From Symbiodinium natans (lineage: Eukaryota; Sar; Dinophyceae; Suessiales; Symbiodiniaceae), in the NCBI GenBank assembly GCA_905221605.1, contig CAJNDS010002633.1, positions 191,001 through 255,000 of the forward strand: a DNA stretch of 64,000 bases, read 5' to 3'. Below the pieces are notes generated by a model. It was not told the DNA's origin. It was given only the letters and a program-made list of their open reading frames with translations, and did not search any database. Positions 58,597 through 64,000 of the stretch are shown here, piece by piece. Position numbers and translations under genes: made by a program. The number at the start of each line of letters is the position of its first letter. Position 1 is the first letter of the stretch.

Positions 58597-58670
58597 CCTC
58601 GACCCCACGGCGAGTTCGAGGAGCGCAGCCAAACTTCGAAGAGGAAGACGATGAGAAGGAGGACGCTCGA
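58597..58670 (+). CDS. exon-like island with pyrimidine tract
   Basis: ctttcttttttccgag precedes a highly charged segment; frames EPRPHGEFEERSQTSKRKTM and FEEEDDEKEDAR are both open, the first preferred. GTTTAG donor at the right. Confidence 0.4.
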
Positions 58671-58675
58671 GTTTA

Positions 58676-59105
58676 GGGTTTAGGGTTTAGGGTTGAGGGT
58701 TGAGGTTTTAGGGTAGGGTTCAGGTTTTGGGTGTTTAAGGTTTAGGGTTTGGGGTGTTCAGGGTTTTTTTCGGGCGTTTCCGGTGTTAAGGGTTAGGGTT
58801 TTTTAGGGTTTTTAGGGCGTTTAGGGTTTTAAGGGTGTTTAGGGTGTTTAGTTTTGTGGGTTAAGTGTTAGGGGGTTAGGGGGTTATTGTTTGGGTCTTT
58901 AGGGTTTAGGGTTTGAGGGTTTAGGGTTGAGGGTTAAGGGGTTAGGGTTTGGGGTTTAATGGTTTAGGGTTTTGAGGGTTTGAGGGTTTAGGGTTTTTAG
59001 GGTATTCAGGGTTTAGGGTAAGGGTTTTTATGGTTTGAGAGTTTGGGGTGTTTAGGGTGTTTAGGATTTAGGTTTTGTGGTTTAGGGTTTAGGGTTTAGG
59101 GTTTA
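58676..59105 (+). repeat. degenerate TTTAGGG sequence
   Basis: Over 400 bp of irregular GGGTTT/GTTTAGGG/TTTTAGGG units with changing period; no gene. Confidence 0.88.
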
Positions 59106-59392
59106 GGGCTAGCGTTTAGCTTCTCTTTCGGTCTTTGCCATAGCTCATTTTCCGATCTCCGTGGTCAGCCCAAACCCGAAACTTAAAAACACTAATTCGA
59201 CTCAGGATTGTGGGCGGTAGCCCTAAACCCGAAACTCTAAACCCTAAACATCCCTGGATTGTACTTTCTCACCTCCTCCAACGGTCGGAGCACAGCATCT
59301 GGGGCCCAAACAAGGGAGTTTAGGTTAGGCCTTAGGGGTTCAGGGTTTCGGGTTTAGGGTTTAGGGTGGTTTCAGCATGAAACCATTCCCAG

Positions 59393-59428
59393 CTGAGCTA
59401 GAGCAAGAGCAGTTCAGACGCCTTCGCA
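59393..59428 (+). CDS. exon-like micro-island
   Basis: Acceptor ccattcccag/C; reads AELEQEQFRRLR with the split first codon. Coiled-coil character. Confidence 0.4.
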
Positions 59429-59439
59429 ACCCTAAACCC

Positions 59440-59582
59440 GAATCCTAAACCCTAACCCTAAACCCTAAACCTTAAACCCTAAATCCTAGCCCTAAACCCT
59501 AAACCCTAAACCCTAAACCCTAAACCCTAAACCCTAAACCCTAAACCCTAAACCCTAAACCCTAAACCCTAAACCCTAAACC
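59440..59582 (-). repeat. CCCTAAA array
   Basis: About 20 units. Confidence 0.96.
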
Positions 59583-59589
59583 TGTCCTC

Positions 59590-59654
59590 CCACGGAAGGA
59601 TTGGGAGGATCTGCCGCAGCCGAAGTCCACGGACCAGGCACCTCACACGTTAAG
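59590..59654 (+). CDS. exon-like island with donor
   Basis: Reads PRKDWEDLPQPKSTDQAPHT then L, ending at TTAAG/GTTGGT. CCCTAAA left, TTTAGGG right. Confidence 0.52.
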
Positions 59655-59689
59655 GTTGGTGTCCCGGCTACTTGAAGTTTTAGGGTTTA

Positions 59690-60205
59690 GGGTAGGCAAA
59701 ATTAGGGTTTATCACCTATTGTAACCCAAGTTACCCTGCGTATAAGCCCATTTATGACTACCCGTGAACCTCTGAGTAGCCCTTTTTTGTCCTACAAGGG
59801 ACCATGACAAAGGGTTCGGGGTTTAGGGGTCTTGGTCTTAAGGTTAACAAGGGGTACCCCTTTTCCCCGTTTCTGTTCTCCCTAGCCCTAAACCCTAAAT
59901 CCCTAAACCCTAAACCGTCACCCCCACCCCCTCTCAAGACTTAAGCCAAAGGGCATCTCCGAAACCCTAAACAAGCTAAGCCCTCTTACGTAGCCAAACC
60001 TTGGGGGTACTTGGAAATGATTTTTTATTTTGGGGTACCATCATTCCTAAGAAACAGCAAAAACATAATTTCTGCTAGGGTTCCAAGTTCAGTATAGAAA
60101 CGTTGACTGTGCACTTACTTTTGGCGGGTTGCTTCCCATTCGCGACAAAAGAAAGTCAAGCTTGGTCCTTACATGATGGAAGCTGTTGAGCATACGTGTT
60201 TACTT
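59690..60205. other. no confident gene; GGTACC words
   Basis: Contains AGGGGTACCCCTTTTCCCC (59851) and GGGGTACCATCATTCC, fragments of the GGTACC element family, and short C-strand remnants 59885-59915. Confidence 0.5.
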
Positions 60206-60207
60206 TC

Positions 60208-60311
60208 CTACTAGTTGCTTAAGAACCCCCCCCAAAAAAAATAATAATCCCTATAGTACCCTTATAAGGAAGAAGATTTTTTTGGAGGGGGGGCTCTTAA
60301 GCAATTGGTAG
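60208..60311. mobile_element. CTACTAGTTGCTTAAGAA element, copy 2
   Basis: CTACTAGTTGCTTAAGAACC and its near complement (CTCTTAAGCAATTGGTAG) with poly-C/A and poly-T/G inner arms; 104 bp. Same family as 26704-26796. Confidence 0.82.
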
Positions 60312-60318
60312 TTTCTGA

Positions 60319-60684
60319 GGGTTCTCGTCAAGCTCAGCACACTGGGCGGCTACACCTTCGGTGGCCCCCTTTTGTCGAGGCGATGCTGACGCGCATGCAG
60401 CCGAGCCCGCCAGGCCAGGCGAGCCGCGTCGCGGTTCGTTCCACACGCACGTGGCTCGGGTGGCGGCCCTGCAGCTGGCGATGGAGCCCACCGCAAGTGA
60501 CGTTTCTAGGGGTGTTCCGCTAGAATGCCTCCAAGAAGCCAAACTGGACGACTTTTCCGCCAGTTCCACCATCTCGGCAATGAGCCCGGAGGACACTCGG
60601 GTTTCGAGGAGCTTCGTCAGCTTCGTGATACAACAGAGCTCCTACACATTGCTGGCGCGTCGTACCCTGCGCCCCAGACCCTAA
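60319..60684 (+). CDS. exon-like open frame, up to 122 codons
   Basis: Open from the TGA at 60316 to a TAA in the following CCCTAAA-like sequence. The best part reads VAALQLAMEPTASDVSRGVP, LECLQEAKLDDFSAS, then a Ser/Thr-rich end (SRSFVSFVIQQSSYTLLARR). An internal ATG at 60481 could start a 67-aa protein. A palindromic element (60208-60311) ends 8 bp upstream. A minus-strand frame of 99 codons overlaps; the + frame is preferred on composition. Unrecognised. Confidence 0.42.
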   Translation, partial: GFSSSSAHWAATPSVAPFCRGDADAHAAEPARPGEPRRGSFHTHVARVAALQLAMEPTASDVSRGVPLECLQEAKLDDFSASSTISAMSPEDTRVSRSFVSFVIQQSSYTLLARRTLRPRP

Positions 60685-60947
60685 CCCCTAAACCATAAGC
60701 CCTATGTGTCCCGAAATGCCCGTGGCCTGCTTTTCGAGACATGCAGATTGAGTCCCCTTCGCGCTTAGAATCATAGCTCAACCAATCTTGAGCAGGTCTT
60801 GGGGAGACTTTAGTGAGAAGGGTTTGGGGGCTTCGACCCCACATTCTTGCGTAGGATGTAGCACTTAGGGTTTAGGGTTTAGGGTTTAGGGTCTAGGGTT
60901 TAGGGTTTAGGGTTGAGGGTTGAGGGTTTAGGGTTTTCCTATGGAAG

Positions 60948-61026
60948 GACTGCCTTCAACCCCTGGTGGCCTCGGGAAGCGAAGCGCCCGAGATGTTGAC
61001 CCGCGCCCTGGCAGCTCATTGTCTGA
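60948..61026 (+). CDS. exon-like island
   Basis: Reads DCLQPLVASGSEAPEMLTRA then LAAHCL. Helical and Leu/Ala-rich. TTTAGGG on both sides. Confidence 0.5.
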
Positions 61027-61144
61027 GGGTTTGGGGTTTAGGGCTTAGGGTTTAGGGTTTAGGGTTTAGGTCTTTGGGGTTAAGGGTTAAGGGTTAAGGG
61101 TTTAGGTCTTTGGGGTTAAGGGTTTAGGGTTTAGGGTTTGGGGT

Positions 61145-61172
61145 CGGGGGGGGGGGGGGGGGGGGGGGGGGT
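61145..61172 (+). repeat. poly-G tract
   Basis: About 25 G at the end of a TTTAGGG/TTAAGGG block. Confidence 0.97.
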
Positions 61173-61479
61173 CATGATAAGGTAGGCCTCTGAAAGTATT
61201 TCGTACTTTGGCTGATTAGGTTGAAGAGGCTGGGGATGAGGGCGATATTTCAGGAATCATATGCAGCAAGTATCATGAGGCAACCCTCAACCCTGCAACC
61301 AACCCACAACCCTAAACCACCAAACCCCAAAGCCCGAAACTACTGCACCCACAACCCTGAACTACTAAACTCACAACCCTCGCTACTCAACCCAAAGCCC
61401 TAAACTAAACCCAAAACCCTAAACTTAACCATTTGGAGGGTCGTAGTTCACAGCAAACCCTACACCCTAAACCCTGAAC

Positions 61480-61565
61480 CCTAAACCCTAAGCACTAAAC
61501 CCTAAACCCTAAACCCTAAACCCTAAACCCTAAACCCTAAACCCTAAACCCTAAACCCTAAACCC
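61480..61565 (-). repeat. CCCTAAA array
   Basis: About 12 units. Confidence 0.96.
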
Positions 61566-61579
61566 GAAACGTAGTTCAG

Positions 61580-61652
61580 AGCAGCCTTTGGCTCCAAGGC
61601 AAGCTGCAGTTCTGTATGCAGGAGGGCTTCACCATGACACCAGAATGCAAGG
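61580..61652 (+). CDS. exon-like island with splice-like edges
   Basis: Acceptor gtagttcag/A and donor CAAGG/GTCGAG enclose 73 nt reading SSLWLQGKLQFCMQEGFTMT then PECK. CCCTAAA left, TTTAGGG right. Confidence 0.54.
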
Positions 61653-61671
61653 GTCGAGGGTGCAGGGTTGA

Positions 61672-61735
61672 GGGGTTTAGGGTTTAGGGTTTAGGGTTTA
61701 GGGTTTAGGGTTTAGGGTTTAGGGTTTAGGGTTTT
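61672..61735 (+). repeat. TTTAGGG array
   Basis: Nine units. Confidence 0.95.
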
Positions 61736-61928
61736 GCGTCTGTAGGGGTTTTCGGGCTTAGGACCTTAATGTCAAACGTTCCTAACTTCGAAAAGAATAG
61801 TTGGGTCGGGTGGGGGGCGGGGACAGCAGTTGCCTGAACCCGAAACCCTAAGCCCTAAGCCCTAAGCCCTAAGCCCTAAACCCTAAACCCTAAACTCTAA
61901 ACCCTAAACCCTTTCCAGGGGACCTTGG

Positions 61929-61967
61929 GTTAAACCTCCTCTGTGATGCAGATCTAAAGGCCCCCTG
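61929..61967 (+). CDS. exon-like micro-island
   Basis: Reads LNLLCDADLKAPW, ending near a GTCGGG donor. Confidence 0.33.
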
Positions 61968-62213
61968 GTCGGGTTTAGGGTTTAGGGTTTTGGGTTTTGG
62001 GATTTGGGTTTTGGGTTTTGGGTTTAGGGTTTAGGGTTTTGGGGCATTGGGAGAAGGGTCACGTGAGAAAGTGTGCCTCGTGGTTGTTTTGAGACACGTA
62101 TTTGAAAAACTCTGAAATCCTAAGCCCTAGATCTTAAAGGCTGAGGAGAGGATTTGGGGTGTACGTCTCTTCCTTGCTCCCTTTATCATCGAGAGCAGTG
62201 CCACTGCCGCCTG

Positions 62214-62331
62214 TGTCGGAACCACTTACTGTTGGTTAGAAGGGAATGAAAGAATGAACTACTACTAGTGTAGTTATTATTGCCACCATTCTTTCATCCC
62301 CTCCGAACCAACAGTAAGTTGTCGGAACCAC
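62214..62331. mobile_element. MITE with long inverted repeats and 12-bp target duplication
   Basis: Direct repeats TGTCGGAACCAC (62214-62225 and 62320-62331) flank a 94-bp hairpin element whose arms, TTACTGTTGGTTAGAAGGG with AATGAAAGAATG and their complement, pair over about 33 bp around a central TAGTTATTATTGCC. Confidence 0.88.
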
Positions 62332-62447
62332 CCTAAACCCTAAACCCTAAACCCTAAACCCTAAACCCTAAACCCTAAACCCTAAACCCTAAACCCTAAA
62401 CCCTAAACCCTAAACCCTAAACCCTAAACCCTAAACCCTAAACCCTG
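62331..62447 (-). repeat. CCCTAAA array
   Basis: About 16 units beginning directly at the end of the MITE target duplication. Confidence 0.97.
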
Positions 62448-62536
62448 CACCAAGGATCATTCGTTTGGAGGACTTGGCTCCGTTGCACGGCTTCGTTGGG
62501 ACTCTGCTCGTCTTGTTGTCAGGCCGGGCTTCTTAG
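62447..62536 (+). CDS. exon-like open frame to stop
   Basis: Reads APRIIRLEDLAPLHGFVGTL then LVLLSGRAS-TAG, or ends at TTGTCAG/GCCGGG (GC donor). Hydrophobic second half. C-strand arrays both sides. Confidence 0.52.
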   Translation, partial: APRIIRLEDLAPLHGFVGTLLVLLSGRAS

Positions 62537-62599
62537 ACTGCACCCTAACCCTGGAACCCTAAACCCTAAACCCTAAACCCTAAACCCTACAACGTTAAC

Positions 62600-62677
62600 C
62601 GCACTCTTGGCCTTCGGAATGTGGGCTCAACTTGCCTGCTTCTACAAAAAGAGATGAGAAGGAGTTCGCCAACCCGG
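62600..62677 (+). CDS. exon-like island, start resembles a ubiquitin-protease Cys box
   Basis: Reads RTLGLRNVGSTCLLLQKEMR then RSSPTR. GLRNVGSTC is a near-exact match to the USP/UBP catalytic Cys-box start (GL.N.G.TC), but the usual aromatic and Asn residues after the Cys are absent, so the match may end at an exon edge or be chance. CCCTAAA left, TTTAGGGG right. Confidence 0.42.
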
Positions 62678-62856
62678 TTTAGGGGTTTAGGGGTTTAGGG
62701 GTTTAGGGGTTTAGGGGTTTAGGGGTTTAGGGGTTTAGGGGTTTAGGGGTTTAGGGGTTTAGGGGTTTAGGGGTTTAGGCGTTTAGGGGTTTAGGGTTTT
62801 AGGGTTTTAGGGTTTTAGGGTTTTAGGGTTTTAGGGTTTTAGGGTTTTAGGGTTTA
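62677..62856 (+). repeat. TTTAGGGG array switching to TTTTAGGG
   Basis: About 14 uniform TTTAGGGG units change abruptly at 62790 to about eight uniform TTTTAGGG units. Confidence 0.97.
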
Positions 62857-63139
62857 GCATTTAGGTTTAGGGGGCTTCAATCGCGAACCCACGCAGACCG
62901 AGCCTAAACCCAAACCGCAAAAACACCAGAACAAATATCTCGATTAATATGGTTGCCGTCTCGTATGCATTTCAAATACCGAACCCCAAACCCCTAAACC
63001 GTCAGCCGGTCTTCTGATATGGGTCCGTTCTTACATGAAAGCCCTGGCTAGAGCCTCTTAACGCCATTAACCCCTCAACCCTGGCCTAAACCCTAAACCC
63101 TAAAAAACCCACTTTTGTGTGTAGAGCTTAGGGTAGTTC

Positions 63140-63220
63140 AACCTGGTCCTCGACCCTAAACCCTAAACCCTAAACCCTAAACCCCAAACCCCAAACCCTA
63201 AACCCTAAACCCTAAACCCT
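63140..63220 (-). repeat. CCCTAAA array
   Basis: About ten units with two CCCCAAA. Confidence 0.94.
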
Positions 63221-63317
63221 TTAGAGGGAAGCGGGTATCGGTGTCCTTTAAAGCTTCCTGGTCGGCCAGGCGCCTCGAACCAGGCGCAGCTCAGCAACTG
63301 GGCTCGATACCACTGGA
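63217..63317 (+). CDS. exon-like island
   Basis: Reads PFRGKRVSVSFKASWSARRL then EPGAAQQLGSIPLD. CCCTAAA left, TTTAGGG right. Splice limits unclear. Confidence 0.48.
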
Positions 63318-63524
63318 TTGTTTTAGGGTTTAGGGTTTAGGGTTTAGGGCTCAGGGTTTAGGGTTTTAGGGTTTTAGGGTTCAGGGTTTAGGGTTTAGGG
63401 TTTACGATTTTTGGTTTTTAGGGTTTCTGTGCTTCGGGAATCTCAAGGGACTGAAGGAGGGACCCTTCAACGGGACCTTATCGCCAGGGTCTCTCTCAAC
63501 CCTGCCGTCCACCACCTGTCAAAC

Positions 63525-63670
63525 AGCAAGAGAACAACATGAAGAAGCGAATAATGAGAGAACAACAGCAGAAAACGAAGAACACGGCCGAAGGAAGGAC
63601 ATACGCAAGGAAGACAAACACTAAAGCCGGAAGGAAGGAAGGCAGGAAGGAAGGAACAAACGAACGAAGA
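63525..63670 (+). repeat. purine-rich stretch with GGAA repeats
   Basis: Almost only A and G, with (GGAA)n at 63630-63656. An ATG frame at 63539 (58 codons, Lys/Arg/Gln-rich: MKKRIMREQQQKTKNTAEGR) runs through it; weakly supported as coding. Confidence 0.6.
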
Positions 63671-63679
63671 CAGACCTGT

Positions 63680-64000
63680 GATTTTCGATATGTAGGGGGC
63701 TACTTAGGTATATGAAACAGGGTTTATATTTCTGTTATTGGTGAGTGTTATATAAGGTTCCTTTTTACAATTGGTGAGTGTGTATATATATATAGGGTGT
63801 CCTTTTGGGGATACAACTAGGGTTTAGGGTTGAGGGTAAGCTCGGAATAATCCCTAATAGTATTCCCTTATGGTCCCTATATACATATGCTATAATACCT
63901 AATAGTCACCCCAAAACCCTGCTTTAATTTTTATGCTCCCATATTGGTATTTCGGGGTTTTTCGGAAATCAGGATCGAGGGGACAGTGGGGTTTAGGGTG
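63680..64000. other. AT-rich tail, no gene seen
   Basis: Two copies of ATTGGTGAGTGT (63739, 63771), a TA run (63782-63794) and short TTTAGGG remnants at 63820 and 63990. Confidence 0.55.

Noticed and set aside
1-64000. True chromosome end
   Set aside because: Arrays occur in both orientations throughout with unique DNA between; nothing marks a terminal telomere inside the window.

Overview
The window looks like nuclear DNA of an alga with a complex plastid, most probably a dinoflagellate (Symbiodiniaceae or a relative). Four things point there. The dominant repeat is TTTAGGG/CCCTAAA, a telomere unit used by dinoflagellates (and also by plants, chromerids and brown algae). Putative splice acceptors are mostly AG followed by G, with GT and apparently GC or GA donors, as reported for dinoflagellate introns. 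Nearly all coding-like DNA lies on one strand. The one clearly identifiable gene carries an N-terminal leader of the kind used for import into a plastid of red-algal origin. No rRNA, tRNA, CRISPR, bacterial operon or virus was seen. Layout: from end to end the window alternates between (i) blocks of TTTAGGG-family repeats, about 50-300 bp each, on either strand and in many locally uniform variants (TTTTAGGG, TTTAGGGG, TTTGGGG, CTTAGGG, TTCAGGG, CCTAAAG, CCCTAGAA); (ii) unique islands, typically 70-130 bp, many of which read as short protein-coding segments on the + strand with plausible splice sites at their edges; and (iii) short palindromic elements (MITE-like, about 90-210 bp), poly-G/poly-C runs and TA-rich microsatellites. 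The telomere-like units place a stop in every frame of both strands every 21 nt, so they cannot be translated; the simplest reading is that they sit in introns between very small exons of one or more long + strand genes. By hand tally of 45 coding-like islands, 27 have CCCTAAA-type repeats on the left and TTTAGGG-type on the right, and only 5 have the reverse order. An intron between two such exons would therefore begin with UUUAGGG repeats and end with CCCUAAA repeats, which are complementary and could fold the intron into a hairpin. The same order is also that of a miniature telomere-capped fragment, so concatenation of telomere-capped pieces or mis-assembly must be excluded. Genes: the only confident complete gene is an intronless 270-codon reading frame at 31050-31862 for a fructose-6-phosphate aldolase/small transaldolase with a signal-peptide-like leader. 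Longer open frames without database-recognisable identity lie at 41869-42348 (minus strand), 4691-4942 (minus strand), 15369-15881, 9474-9674, 46436-46962 and 60319-60684. The remaining coding signal is in dozens of micro-exon-like islands, many rich in Glu, Arg, Ala and Gln as in helical or coiled-coil proteins; one resembles an ankyrin repeat (4193) and one the start of a ubiquitin-protease Cys box (62600). They cannot be joined into gene models by eye. Coordinates of repeat blocks are accurate to a few bases; island limits are set by the best splice-like or frame boundaries.
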